DNA of 64,000 nucleotides from Heterobilharzia americana (GCA_944470555.2 OX104134.1:9961248-10025247); one strand, 5' to 3'. Positions 24,346 to 37,700 are shown, counted from the first letter of the stretch. Notes: a model not told the origin generated them from the letters alone. Program-made: numbers and translations.

Positions 24346-27300
24346 GGTTTGCTCCACAGGTCACGGTTTCTCATTAGAAATTCTGAAAATCTCATCTCGA
24401 AGTAATAAATTCAAATGTAGCTGTGTGCATTCTGAAATCGTAGCCACCATCTTTATATTCACTGACGAATTCATTACGACGAGTTGCCTTTCATCTTATT
24501 TTCTAGTTACTATAAATTTATTTAACAATGATCAATGAAAACTTTGAGGTTCTCTCCTATTGTGTTGTTTCTATTTCTTCCCAACGAATTATCCACTAAA
24601 TTTATGGAAGGTAAATGTTTCATGCTTTTTTCAACTCCATACACCAATGTACTAGTCTACTCCCTTCTGCATTTCCTTTTATACTAGTCTAATCATTTAC
24701 GCATAAGGTCTGTCGCTTCTAATTCCATTTGACTTCTAGGGTGACTTTTTAGAAAGGTGCAGCATTCTTTTATTTTATGTATGCTAGATGCAATAATAGT
24801 TCACCAAATCACATACCTGACTTTTGATAATGTTATACACTTTTAACTGTATTTCATGCATGAAAAGCGTAAATCAACCACGTTTTTGTATCCTACTATC
24901 CCTCTAATGTTTCAGCTGCAGAAAGCATATTTTGCAGACATAGATAAATCAAAAGTTTATTACTGATGTTATTTTTTAGTTTTTCTTAGGTTTTTGCCCA
25001 ATTTTATTAATGCACCATGTATATGGCACGAAAAAAGCTTCCAAGTTCTAAAAACACTTTAAAAAATGCTACTTTTATTCATGACGAAAATTTCTTCTGT
25101 TTTTCACTAGTCTTACAATTATCACAAAAGCATAACAAGCTCTTGTCAAATCCATCAAACTAAGCAGCAAATAGGCGATAAAAGAATACCAACCAAATAA
25201 TTCGCTTCCTTAAAAAATAAAGCCAACGTTGTCACATCTGTCAGTTAGAAGTGATTCTGATCTTTTTGGTCCACAAGTTGTCATGAACCAACCATATTAT
25301 TTCCTTGGAAACCCTTTATAGCATTTAAAGAATGCACTGATTAGTTTTCATCTTCACCTAACTTAAAAATTACTGCGCATACATAAACTTTTGAATTTTT
25401 TTAAATTGTTTTCCTATTAATTACTATGTTTTAAGAATCCGAAACTTGATTCACTTGACATGCAACTCCAAATGTTGACTATATGATTTATGAAATTAGA
25501 CCCCAGAAACCACTTTAGCTTCACCTTGTGTATACAAACTGGATTTCCTTCCTCCTTTAAGCATCGCTCCTGTAAAAAAAGTAACACCTTTATAAAGGTC
25601 ATTGCATGTAAACGAGAAAATAATCTGTAAATTTGTTTACAGATGAAATGGGAGCGAATTCCGTTTGCCTAGAATGGGTATTCAGCAAACATAGATAGCA
25701 GGCAAATTGCATTATTAGTAATATCCGACATTTTGGCACTAACCCTACTAAATATACAAATTCCGAGATGAATATATATCATGCTATTGACATGATTTTC
25801 TCCCAGATTTAACTTGTTTGGTAAAGTAGAGTAGAATTGCTCGTACTATGAACTAAAATCCCATCTAATCACCTCAGTAACAACAGTTTTCAAATGTTCA
25901 GATCATAGTTTAACCACTTATTATTAGTAGTAGAAAAGCTTACTTTCTGTGTGACACCGGATGGTTTACTCATCTACCATGTCTGCTGATAATGATGTAC
26001 ACTGAAGAAACAGCTTTTTTAGGAAAGCAGTTTAGCCATTTGAATTTTTATCACAAGAATATATCAACGTAATATACTTGAAACACAGTATTAGTAACTA
26101 AAGAGCACGATAAAGAAAATGGTGGGAATTTTTAGCTTTCTCTTTTGTCTCTGCCTTCTAAATCTAGTTAGTATTAGCTCTTTTAAATAACAAATATGCG
26201 CATCATCGCTACTGGTATCCGGCATGTTGCCATGTTAGCCTAATGTAGCATTCTAGAACAAAAATATTACTATAAGTAATAAAATTGATTAAAATCGTCC
26301 TCAGAATTACTCACAGTATTTGTCTGGAACAACGATCACTAAAATCAGTCACACTCTAAAAACCTTAAGTAGCAATATGCCAGATGCCGGTAGCAGTATA
26401 CCAAATAAGAAAAAATTAAATCTACAAAATCAGACCATAGATACTCACATATTTAAAAACTATGATAAGGTATGTAAAGTTAGATGGAGTTCTTCAGTTA
26501 CTTTTGAAAATATATCTCACTTCTGAGATTTAATCCAATATTTCCAGAGTAGAAATATTTTCTACTAGTTAAGTCGGCTTAAGGTATAGACTTGTTCATA
26601 TGAAATATACATGAAATATTGTTAGGTGATATAGCAAACAAACAAAAGAAAAATGATTCTAAGTTGTCTGAAATAATTTTAATCAACACTCTGAGTGAAA
26701 TACTCTGATAATTAGTGCACATAATGATTCCGTCTGATCTAGTTATTGACCAACATTTGTTTAGTGGTGTAAAGAAACCTTTTTTCTTGATCATCCATAA
26801 TTCCTGATTTAATCGATTATTTAAAGAAGTACCTATGATTAAACATTTGAATTAAAATATGGCTTTGATTACCAGTGATTAATGAGTCGCTATTCATATA
26901 CACAATACGATATTCAAGTATTGGTTTCAGTATACATCACAGGCGTGAATGTTAGTGGACATCAATATAATATCATTTATTAGTCGATTCTTACTTCCAG
27001 TCAACAATTACTGATTTGAACATGAAATTAAAGGTTTTAGTGAAAAATATAAGCAGAAAGGTTGTGTCACAGCATGAGTGTTTAGATGCAAAATAAGGGA
27101 CCGTGTTTAGAAGTTATGCTCACTTTAGGCTGGTCCTAATTGAAAAAGACCAAAGTGAGTTTTAATGGTGAAGGTGAGAAACCAATAATAAACTTGGACA
27201 TAATTCACTGCTACATCTTTACACTAGATAAATCTTTTACTCACGCAAAAGGACACGTATCCTTTGTTTTTACACAGAACTTAGTTTATACGATGAATTT

Positions 27301-28639
27301 TCGTTTTTGATGACATCTTGATTGAACAGAAATCTCTATATTAACATAATGTAAGCCTATCAGCATGCAGACTTTCGCCTAAGTTGCGTGCCTCACCCAG
27401 TTCATCAGCAGAAGATCACTGCATTTACGAAGAAGCTAATGTTCCCTAGGGTGTTTCGAAAGTGCATTATTCAGTGCTTCGTTGACAGGCTTTCTCAATT
27501 AGCTGTTCATGTTAAGACTTACGACTTAATTAATCGCCACACTGCGAAACTTGATTGATAGAGCTTGATAAGCTCCAAAGTTCTGAGAATCAGATAGAAA
27601 CAACGGTTATATGACGATGACTGATCCATAGAAACATACTTTAAGTGCAGAGAAATTACGATTTGAAAGTCACTCCATGTGAATACACACATTCTGAGCT
27701 AGAATAGTCCGTCGATACATGTAACAGAACGTCTTCAAAAAATTTGACGATTAAACAAATTATTCAGGAAATTAATTCAGTAATTTCAGGAAACCTTATT
27801 ATTTCTGAAGCCTAAAGTTTTATAAATATTTGCGAAATCTGTGATCCGATGCTGGAATCAAATTGTTTTTCAGATATACAATAAAGACTTTAACTTCTGA
27901 TGTCTGTCATACATCCTGCATGCATTATTTTATTATTCCTCACCATTTATTCGACGGAATACGCACTTGAAAATAATGTTAAACAGGTTTCAGGGTTGGA
28001 TTTTAACACAATAATGGCTGAAATAATTTTAAATGATGACACGTAATTTGCATATTATGACTTCAGTTTTAGGCTTTGAAAACGAAACTTCTCCAAACTG
28101 CATTTTAAATAAGTATGAAAACCCTTAGTATATCGAAAAAGTCTAAATATGTGTGATTAAGATAAATTAGACACTAAGAAGAAAAAAGAGACGTTACTGG
28201 TGAGTTTGCAAATTACCAGCAGTGACAATTTTACCTCTTGGCTTGTACACAATATGTAAAGATTTGTTTCAGGAGGGACTTTTCATGACAATCTTTCCTG
28301 AGTATAAAATATCCGAAAATTGAAATTATTTACAATCACTCATGTTTTAGGCTTTTTTATTTTTTATTTTCAAATCGTAGCCTGAAAGAATCTCTTGACA
28401 GGCCTATCGTTAAAAGTTTTCGTTTCTCATAATTCTGCAGAAGTTCGTAAAAACTTTAATTACGCTAGTAGATAAAATGTTCAATATATATAAGAGAGTA
28501 AGTGATTTTATGACTATAAAATAAAATAAGTCATCATGTATGTGTATGTGCATACATGAACCTAAACGCAAAGACAGATGTTCTTTCTAAGATGAAGTCA
28601 GTTGACAAGTAATAAAAATTTGCCATATCTGTTTTTATT
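24346..28639. other. AT-rich non-coding DNA
   Basis: No exon or known repeat. Bases about 27360-27600 are somewhat richer in GC but carry no readable domain. The pair of opposed short frames at 26320 and 26579 lacks splice sites and family resemblance. Confidence 0.55.
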
Positions 28640-28822
28640 CATCATGGAAAGATATCAGATTGAGAATCATTGTAAACATGGGAGCACTGGATAGATTTTT
28701 CCTTCTGGCTTGGGACGTCGTTAAGTGCGCACCCACAACCCCATCAGTGATCGAACCCATGATCAAGTATTTTGGCGAGCACGTTACTATTTGGCCGCTG
28801 GGTTGAATTCCAGTGATCATCA
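28640..28822 (-). mobile_element. Hammerhead SINE, group A (copy A3)
   Basis: On the minus strand CCAGCGGCCAAATAGTAACG (A-box region) and CATGGGTTCGATCACTGATG (good B-box match) form the tRNA-like head. The hammerhead region (about 28730-28680) is decayed to TTAACGACGTCCC..GGAAAAAT, but ATCCAGTGCTCCC still marks the outer stem. It sits head-to-head with a plus-strand unit at 28840-29040. Confidence 0.75.
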
Positions 28823-28839
28823 TATCCCTGCTTCTGTCA

Positions 28840-29040
28840 CTTCACGATATAGCACGACCTTCATACAACACCATCGTTGGATACCTGTCCCTCGAGGGAC
28901 TGATTATATACTGCTGGAGAGTTCCATACAAGGAACAAAACAGATGTCTATTGCTCCTAGTTTTCTCATATTACTCTAACCAACATCAGTCCATGACGAA
29001 TACCAACCTGAAATCAAAACATCCCACAAACTACCAAGTT
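28840..29040 (+). mobile_element. Hammerhead SINE, group A, opposed copy (A4)
   Basis: Starting with the conserved flank motif (CACGATATAGCACGACCTTC), this plus-strand unit contains CTGCTGGAGAGTTCCATACA, then AGGAACAAAACAG, GTC and TATTGCTCC at about 28910-28956. This is the group A hammerhead plan in the opposite orientation to A3. A tail with AATACCAACCTGAAATC (about 29000) resembles sequence after A5 (33615-33650) and A6 (43775-43815). No good tRNA B box is visible. Confidence 0.6.
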
Positions 29041-31019
29041 AAATAAGCATACCTATTGCTTACGATTATTACACCTGACACGTATGCAAGAAAAAAATTT
29101 TGCACTGGTCAAAGTTTCTTGATAAATAGCTGTTTAGTTATCAGTTAACTGCCGCACCAGTTTTTTATCATCAGTTGCAACATCTGGATTTTAAACCACG
29201 TAAAGAGGCTTAAAGTCGATAAACTAAGGATTCGTGCTCTTCACAATCTTAATTTTTTTATTCGGTTTAGACAGATATTGTAGTAGAAGAATAATTTGAG
29301 CGAACAGCTGGAGTTTTATGTTCACGAGATACCCTTGATAGGAAAGAAGCTACTGCAAAGTACCATCTATTTTAACTTTTATTTCAACAACATAAAGTTT
29401 TATGGCAAATTTATCTACAAATCTGTAATTTCATTTCAGTTGACTTATTAAGTGCATCAAACAGTGTTGCCTACTCGATAACGTCCCGATCACGTTATTT
29501 TCCATATTCATATCAAGGTAATTCCGCAACTTTGAGATATGGTGTGCATAGTTCCAATTCTCCCTTCTTTATTATATTACAAGTGATAGAATCTTCCATT
29601 TTGAGAAACAGCTAGTGAATCATTTCTGTTGCACATACTTCGTCATTATTCCATAAATAATTTGGTTATCAGTTGTCATTCTCTTTTATTCTATTGTGTG
29701 GTTGCGTTTAATCGGGGGGTATAGCTATAGCCAAACTTCTTAGATTCCTTGTCTTAATAATGTTTATCAGTGTAGCTGTCTTTTTGTATTTGAACAGCTT
29801 TATCAACCCTCAAAGACTACTATGGTCTGTCCATACTACTAAGGACAGTAGATTGTGCTCAGAAAGCCACCCATAAAGTCATACTTTTCTCTGTGTGATA
29901 CGTTTCATGAAACAATTAATGTGGAGCTCGATTTTACAACTGGGCTCCTCTATTAATAAGTTCGTAATTTTACCCTTTAAAAACTGCGAATACTATGAAA
30001 TATCAGTATATGGAAAGGACTGATGTGGATTCAGGTTATACTTTAGAGTCAACAAACACCCTGTGAATAAAAATGCATTGATGCAGCAACTACAAAATAT
30101 CACATTTAATCTCCTAACAGTAAATGTATGATTATATATTTAGTGCATTTCATTTCTTACAGTCTGTTTCCGTTGTTATGTCTGATTATTATTGTGGTTC
30201 ATGTTTCCATTTCAACTTGAATCGGTACATCCTAGCTTACTGAATAAATCTTAAGGACCATAGCGACCGTTCTTAATAACAGTAAGCAAAATCATCTCCA
30301 AACTTAGTAAAGGTATCCAGGCTGATTTTACAATTATAAGATGATTAGGCAAACTTAAGTAAAGCGTTTACTATGTTTGTTTTTTCTCTAAGTATTCTAA
30401 CTGCTGACAGAGTTGTCTAAAAAGTGGTATTCAAGAAGTCATGTGCAACTGAATCTCAGTGTTACTTCAATCAATATATAGTAAATTTTATTAAGATGAC
30501 AGATGCACACGCGTTCTTACTTAGTCTTATGACCATCCTAGTAAAATATTCCTATCCCAAGAGGAATCAGAGAGAAATAAACTAGGAAATTAAGGAATTA
30601 TTAGTAATTAAACTTTCTTTCTCGCCACAAATGATATTCTCTTCACAACATTAATGAGCTACTGGAGAGAACAAACATAACAACGGTTAACATAGTTTCT
30701 TTAAAAAGAAGAATATTTGTAGCTCAGGAGAATAATTTTGATGGTCCAATATTCTCTGAGCTGGATGATTTAATCGCGAAGCTTTCATTGTCAATCTAGA
30801 CAACACCGTCAACATCAACCTCAGACAGAAGTGAACTGTAGGGTTTTCTGCATAATATATTTAGATTGCTAACCCTGCCGAAGTGAAATTTGACCTTCTT
30901 GTTGTTTCTTATTGGTTGGTAGGTTGAGTAAATATCAATATGAGTTTTTATTGCTAACTCACCTGAATATCAAGCTTCTAGAAATTCTCTGACATTCTTT
31001 GTTTCCTCTTTCCAGGATT
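29041..31019. other. AT-rich non-coding DNA
   Basis: Nothing recognised until the Penelope-like fragment. Confidence 0.6.
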
Positions 31020-31660
31020 TCTGCATTTTCTCAAACTCATGTCCACATGGACTGATATTAGCTGAGATATGTTATGACGTCTCACAGCTAGTTGTTCTCC
31101 AGCAAAACGGCTATTCACGTAATTTCATCAAAAGATGTTTGCATAATTCGTCGTCAACTGAAAAGCCAGCATAAAAAACCGACAAGTGGATTGTCTTCCC
31201 CTACATGAAGAACGTCTCAGAGATCACAGCTAGATTGTTGAAGTCTTTTGGAATCACCATAGCTTACAAGCCCATAAATTATGTTCACTCTCAGTTGTGC
31301 AGGCCAAAAGATACAGTAGCGATGAAAAACAAACTAAACATTATCTACAAAGTAAACTTTAGAAACTGCGAAAAATATCACATCGGACAGAGTGAACACT
31401 TTTTCGCATCCGTCTACATTAACATCAACTAACAGTGAAGCGTCATAACAGATCTTCGCTAATATCAGTGTATAAGGATAACTGTGGCCATGAATTCGAC
31501 TGGAAAAATATAGAAGTCACGGAAAGCGGAAATACGAAGAATGTCAGAAGTTTTTCAGAAGGTCGACTGATATTCAGGTCAGTCAGCGATCAAATGCATA
31601 TTGATATTGACCCAATCTATCAACAACTAAGACCAAATTTCACCTAAGCAGGACAACCAA
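31020..31660 (+). pseudogene. Penelope-like element fragment: end of RT and GIY-YIG endonuclease
   Basis: Read in order: NGYSRNFIKRCL (about 31110-31145), the segment that ends the RT part of Penelope-like polyproteins; PYMKNVSEITARLLKSFGI (31199-31255); CRPKDTV; then NIIYKVNFRNC..YHIGQS, the GIY-YIG endonuclease core with its Cys pair and with FHIG in place of the usual YIG. A stop and frameshift at about 31430 separate this from a second frame (31435-31647) with GHEFDWKNIEV and IDIDPIYQQLRPNF, the normal C-terminal end. The order and motifs are those of Penelope-like retroelements. The 5' two thirds are missing, so it is a truncated fossil copy. Confidence 0.8.
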
Positions 31661-32290
31661 TCAAATACAAGGCCCTATAGTTCGCTTCCTGAAGTTAATG
31701 CTGATGATGTTATCTAAAATGACAGTAAAAGTTGTAGAACTAAATCATCTACCTGAGAGAACACAATACCATCAAAATGAAATATGCTTCGTAGCTACAA
31801 CAAAAAAAACTTTAGTGCTAAGTGCCAAAACTGAAGTACTGCTCAAATACGAAAATTTGGACCCTTAATCAACCATTTAATCTATTTTCAAATTTTGTGA
31901 ATGCTTTACTTCGATAAGAGAGACGTGAAACATGCAGCCACTGGTTGTAGAAATCATGTGTGTATGTAAATCAAGAGCAATCCTTTTAAAGAAACCGTTT
32001 TACCGTTTTACACCAGAATCACAATAACTTAACTCCCAAGATCAGTGGAACTAAATATACCCCAATAAAATAGTTTCTGTACTGGAAAAAAAGAAATTTC
32101 AACTAGTTTTTATAATGGCTAAGTTAAAAGAGAAATTTCGAATAATTGAAATCATTTCGAAAATAAGTAATTATTTTCCACTTTGTATAAAGCCATGTTT
32201 ATTGAATGATAAGTAAAAACTATTCGAAACACCTTGCTTAAATGCCACCAATCAAGTTCAGTGTGAATCTTAACAATCAGAAGTATTTAT

Positions 32291-32295
<5 letters not shown>
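31661..32295. other. AT-rich non-coding DNA after the Penelope-like fragment
   Basis: It may include the element's 3' untranslated part, but no boundary can be seen. Confidence 0.5.

Positions 32296-32347
<52 letters not shown>
32296..32347. repeat. (TA)n microsatellite
   Basis: An uninterrupted TA dinucleotide run of about 52 bases. The pure run implies recent length instability. Confidence 0.97.
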
Positions 32348-32349
<2 letters not shown>

Positions 32350-33449
32350 CTACCTATACGATCAAAAATGAGGAAAACAAAACAGTAACGAACACAATTT
32401 TTTGCCCAATGTGATTTACAGGGGAAAGTTGTTTGGCGACATTTCATGAGGCACCATTTATGAGAGGATTTAGTTATTTCTTTTGATAATAGCCTCTATA
32501 GCCTCACTGCTAACTTTCTAAAGTTTTCAGTTAACAGATCCTGTTTCACTCGGGATTTATCATGTAAATGTGCTAGAGTTCATGAGACATTTGATGCAAG
32601 AAGTTGTTGAAATAAAATGTGGACTCTTTGTCTACAGACTTTCCATTTTTTACCTATGACAGTGGGGTCTCATTAGATAGATTTCGGAATATCTTCTTGT
32701 GAGAGACCAGAGACAAGAGGCAACGGGCGTTCTAGGTCTTACTGTAAAACTACAGCGAATGCCTCAAATAAAATTACAGTAGTTCATGCACAAAAGGCAT
32801 ACAGAACCCAAAAGTATGATCACAAGCGATTAATATTCTTAGCAAAAAATTGACTTGACTAGCGTCTCTTTGATTCAACAGAACACTTATTTCAGCTACT
32901 GAGAGGAAAAGATAAACAGTTAAGAGGTTTTAATCTATTCAGTGCTGATGAACAGAAAATATGAATGAATTAGTCACTTATTGATATTTTGAATCAGTCG
33001 AGTTACTCATTCAGTTGTTTATCTCTTTTGGTGCACATAAACAAGAATAATGAATGTAGAACATCAACTGGCACATTGTTATAATTGACATTACTAATCT
33101 TGTTACTGCTTTGGGGTATTGTTTACTTACATTTCCGTTTTCCACTTGTTTCTTTTCATATAGAATAGACCATATATTACCATCTCTGTTTTAAGCATAC
33201 TGTGATTAAACAATAAAAAATGACAGGACTCCTCCCTCAGAATATGTCCATATATCACAAATCATTTCTTATTAATTTACATATAAATAAAATAAGAAAT
33301 ATTTTAAGGGCATATTTTAAGAAGAAGTCTAGCAGTAAAGAAGTTTCCAATCAACATATTGGCATCGTTGAGTTGTGACCGTCTAGTCTCACATTTCTGG
33401 TGTTTTATCCTGAACTGACAAAGATAGGAAAATGTTAACCACTAGACCG
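32348..33449. other. AT-rich non-coding DNA with a short inverted repeat
   Basis: CGTTGAGTTGTGACCGTCTAG (about 33367) is roughly inverted at 33440-33458 (CTAGACCGCAACTCAGTG), framing the approach to SINE A5. Otherwise nothing is recognised. Confidence 0.5.
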
Positions 33450-33630
33450 CAACTCAGTGTCTTCATGGTTAGGTGCTCACCACGGAACCTGAAATTCCCG
33501 GGGTTCAGTCCCTGGTGGGATCATGGATGCGTACCACTTTGCAGTCTCATACTGGGAAGAAACATTTGCCCAATACTTTCAGATTTTCAATGGTTATTCA
33601 ACTGATTTCAGTCAATGATGAATGCTACCT
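33450..33630 (+). mobile_element. Hammerhead SINE, group A (copy A5)
   Basis: A-box-like TCATGGTTAGGTGCTC and a clean B box GGGGTTCAGTCCCTGG (33498-33513) form the tRNA-like head. The hammerhead region (33530-33575) reads CAGTCTCATACTGGGAAGAA then ACATTTGCCC: GAAAC and stem II remnants are present, but the cleavage triplet is GCC, which breaks the NUH rule. The tail TTTTCAATGGTTATTCAACTG matches other group A tails. Confidence 0.8.
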
Positions 33631-34569
33631 TAACAATCAAAATGCCAAACCTTTTTCTTGCTTTTCGACATGACAACCTTTGGTAAAGTTGTTGATATTA
33701 TTTGAACTCAAATGTCTGAAAATATACGTTGTATATTTGTAAGATAATGAACCTTTGGTTGACTGGATGATAAAATTCGACTACCACAAAATTACTTGAT
33801 TACAACCAAATAGAAAACATGGCTTATTTCCCACTTCTGGATCCCATTCAGGTAGTGTATAGTGTTTATTGGGTAAAATCCTTAAAAAGTATTTTTTTTT
33901 AGGCAGTTATAAGGATTGTTTCTAGTAAAAGAGGTGTTTCTTAGCATACCTTGTCTTTTCTACAAGACTATCCTAGAATATGCCTACACTTATACGCGTT
34001 CACATATTCACTTGTTTTCCTAAAAGCCTTTCCTAACCTTAATGAACAATGCAATCAACTGACATTTTTAACTGGAACGCCCAAAGGTAACTTAATCAAC
34101 GAAATATCTACATAGCATTGTACCTGTGACAAAACATCTACCATAGCACGTGTATCATAAGTATGTTTGAAATAAACATAAAATGAGTAGCATCTCAGTG
34201 ATTTAAGTCAGATTGTGACCATGACGTAAATTATTTTAGTTTCTTTTTCACTGATACTGTTCTGTAAAATGCTTAGCCATATTAGCAATAGAAAACATGT
34301 ATAACGAACATTCAGATTCATTACTCGCAGTACTAAATATGTGGGAATGATAAGGTGTCATGAAAACACTTCATCACAAACAATTTTAAAAACCTATCCA
34401 TTAAGTTTCAACAGCCTTTATATGATTTCGGATTTATACATTTTATAGTAAAATAAGTTATGAGCTCATTATTTATGATAACTATTTGGTTCAAATAACT
34501 GTGTACCTAAAAAAACATTTATCATCAGAATCAGCTACATGTTGGTTCTTCAATTTTTTTCTTTTACAG
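33631..34569. other. Intron sequence before the tolloid-like exon
   Basis: AT-rich sequence that ends in a long polypyrimidine tract and TTTTACAG at 34562-34569, the acceptor of the exon that follows. No upstream exon of the same gene was found. Confidence 0.6.
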
Positions 34570-34747
34570 CTGCATACTACGGAGATATTGCATTGGATGA
34601 ACAAGAATCTCAAGTCATGTCATCCAAAGGTATAGCACTATCCGATGATCCATCGCAGATATGGAACTTTTTGGAAAATGAAGAGAAAATGGAAAGTCAA
34701 CAAAGGATATCTAAAAAACCTTTGGACAGCATAACAGGAAAAGCTGA
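34570..34747 (+). CDS. Internal exon of a tolloid/BMP1-like astacin metalloprotease (propeptide)
   Basis: BMP1/tolloid enzymes are secreted zinc metalloproteases that cleave procollagens and BMP antagonists. Their propeptide begins with a conserved motif close to AAFLGDIALDE. This exon encodes AAYYGDIALDEQES at its start, then an acidic and lysine-rich stretch ending near DSITGKAE, as expected of the variable propeptide. The acceptor is a strong polypyrimidine tract with TTTTACAG ending at 34569; the donor is GTAAGT at 34748-34753. The exon is 178 bases, entered in phase 1 (two bases complete the first Ala codon) and left with two bases of a codon. An apparent start at 34539 lies inside the acceptor tract and is not the true start. 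No signal-peptide exon was found upstream and no astacin exon (HEXXH) downstream in the window. The family call rests on about ten residues, so it is probable, not certain. Confidence 0.75.
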
Positions 34748-37700
34748 GTAAGTATTAAAGTAACTGACAGTATACCTTTTCTACAGATAATAAATATTAT
34801 TATTGTAACCCTCTTAATGTGCTCATACATTTATGGTAATCGTAACTCCGTGAATGCTTTAGCACACTACGTTATTTCTTAGTAAATAGCGGGTAAAAAT
34901 TAAAAAATAAGGAATTACTTCACCTAATTTCTGAATTTATCAACTTCTGGCAATTTTCATGAATTAATGAGTAATTTGACCTAAATAAAACCTGGAGTTG
35001 GTATGAATTATTTTATAGGCGCCAGAATAATCTGACTGTCGCTGACACTTCCATCCATACCAAAATAAATTTTTACTGTTTTGATTATTAATAATTAATC
35101 TCCGTCTCTTTTCTTAGGTATACTTTCCTAGTACAAAAAATGACTTTCAATGGCAAAAGTTTGAAAAACAATAATAATTTTTTCACCGTTTCCAGAAGTA
35201 TGTATTCTACCACCACCTGTAACACTGAAGTAGATAAGTAACATACTGTTAGAGTTGACGTATAGTCGTCAGTAATTATGAAGACATATAGTATCGTTTA
35301 ACTACAGAATTACCAATTAAGAGTTCGCAGAGCATAAGTAACCAAGAAGGTCAAATAAAATGAGAAAACACTAGTGATACAAAATCTCCCTTTATTGACT
35401 TTTGGCTGAATTCTTTTTCTTATTTAAATCACATCTACTGTTTGCTACATCTTAAAAAGTTAGTTGCTTATACATCTACATATTAGGCATCCAGTTTTCA
35501 ACCAAATCTCTACTAACCTTCTTTTAGGAAATCGCAACACATGGAACAATAGAATGTAACGTAACCTAAACTGCAACCAATTTTCTGCTTATTTCTTGAT
35601 TCTGATAGGATTTTGGAGTTTCAGTATTCGACGTAGCTTCAAAACAATAGAATTCCAAAAAAACTTATTTATTAACCACGAACACTTAAGCATAGATTAT
35701 TTTAGATAATGAGTAATTATTCGTGGTAAGTTTTCGAGAAAAAACTGCTGACTAAGGAGTAGAGATAAGAATGCCGGAGGAATAACTGATTCTATAGTCT
35801 TTGCAGCATTCGGTATTCCTATCAAAAAATTTTAACGGCTCTTTATTTCATCATTTTCTCTTAAAATGGGCGCCTATTTCGAATTTTTTGCTCATCGATA
35901 TTCCTTGTACACACATATGTTATGTGTTATCCACTGTCTGCACAAGAACAAGTATAAGACATAACTGTCAACGTAAAATTTCTGGTCTTTTCCCAAAATA
36001 TTTTGGCAGCTTCCATCTTGTTACGTTAACCGAAAACTCCCTTAAATTCAATACCTAAATTTGAAGGAAAAACCAAGTTTTTCGTAACCTGACTAATAAA
36101 TAGAAGTATCGGGAGCAACGAAGATTCATACTTTGCAAATAAGCCTAATCAATGAAACTTTCGTTCATTTGCTCACTGATCGCACTAATTCTTGATTATT
36201 TTGTCTACTGAAGTTGTATTACTGGTTAGCGCAAAACTTTTTAAAGGGAGTCAGGTATGTGACCACTGTCGACAAAACTAGAAATCGCAGATAGTACATA
36301 CTGACGGTAAAATTTCATAATAACAACTTACTTTGCCCACAGTACTGGTGACTGCAGAGTCAGAGAATCTGTACAGCAAGTGCGATTATCTTCCGTCGAG
36401 GCTTTCTGATTTCTGACCAGTTTGTTTGCCATTAATCATAGTGTTGTCTTATGTTTCTTCCAGTTCCAAGTACTTCGTTTAAAACAAACTAATAGACACC
36501 ATTTACTGCCAAACTAATTTGGTAAAGTACGGCAAGTAACACTGATATTGCTCATAACTGTACAAAGGCATTTCACATAAGTCCTTAAAAACATTGTTCA
36601 TCAGTTACTACTCTTCAGGCTCCAAGATTTAGTATTTTCAAATAGATCGGCAGAAATTTATGTAACTGTACAGCCTGCAAATAACCACAGATGATCAACT
36701 CAAATCATATTCTCTCATGAACTACTCATCATATCTTTTTCTCACTTATTTAGTGTAGACACTATGCCTATTTGTTTATTATTCAGGTTCTGATCTGTAA
36801 TTAAAGCTAAAACCCAGTGTCACCCATTATGTGGTGTACACTTTCATATTTAGACCAAATCTGAAGGAGGTTATAAACCTCGAATAATTAGAACGCAGCT
36901 TCGCCTACAATACCATTCAACAGCATAAGTTTAAAGCTTTAAAGAATAGCAATCCACTTAATGCTTCAGATAAGCTGTAAATATTATTCCCCAGAAATAA
37001 AAATTTGCTTTCGATGCCTCCAAATGAATGTCTATTCTACGAAATCATTTGTCTACTTTCCGTTATGGAATATGAACTCGTTTTTAAAACCTTTTGATTT
37101 TTAGCAGGAACAAACACTGACCAAATAAATACATGAAACCTATGCTTTCATTTTATGCATAGAAGGATTCTACACTCACTTGGAAATAGTATCTAGATTC
37201 CATTCACAACAACGTCCTTATCTGTTCAACTCACTGTCATTTAACTTATTCAAACCACAGTGTCTTTTAGGGTGACCAAACTTCTCACTAGAAGTTAGAC
37301 AGGAGGCGTGGTGTTTTTAATTTCAACAGGACTTTGATTTCAGTCATTCAGTGTATCAGAGTTGAACTCTTTTGAACCTCTTTTAACTACGACGGTACAT
37401 CTCCTACTGCCAAATGACTAGTATAGATTCGTAAAATGTGCGTTTAAATTGTTTTAGAAGCCTAATTTGAAATAACACGTTGAAACTGTGTGCAAGTTAC
37501 CACCTCTGTTAAACTGAAAGTTTGAGTAATCGCTTCATCATCTTAGCACATCTGTCCTTTAAAATTAGCTGCTTAGCTTGAACAATGGTGCATACATACT
37601 ACACCACATCAACTATATTACTGACCATCATTTTAATTCAGTCGCATGGAAGGCTGCGGTAAACGAAAGTTTTTGTTTCAGTGTATACTAAGTTTATTAT

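Noticed and set aside
33360..33460. Inverted repeat before SINE A5 as the terminal repeat of a DNA transposon
   Set aside because: Arms are short and imperfect, with no transposase or target duplication visible.
34539..34569. Met at 34539 as the start of the tolloid-like protein
   Set aside because: It lies inside the polypyrimidine tract of the splice acceptor; homology starts exactly at the exon edge.
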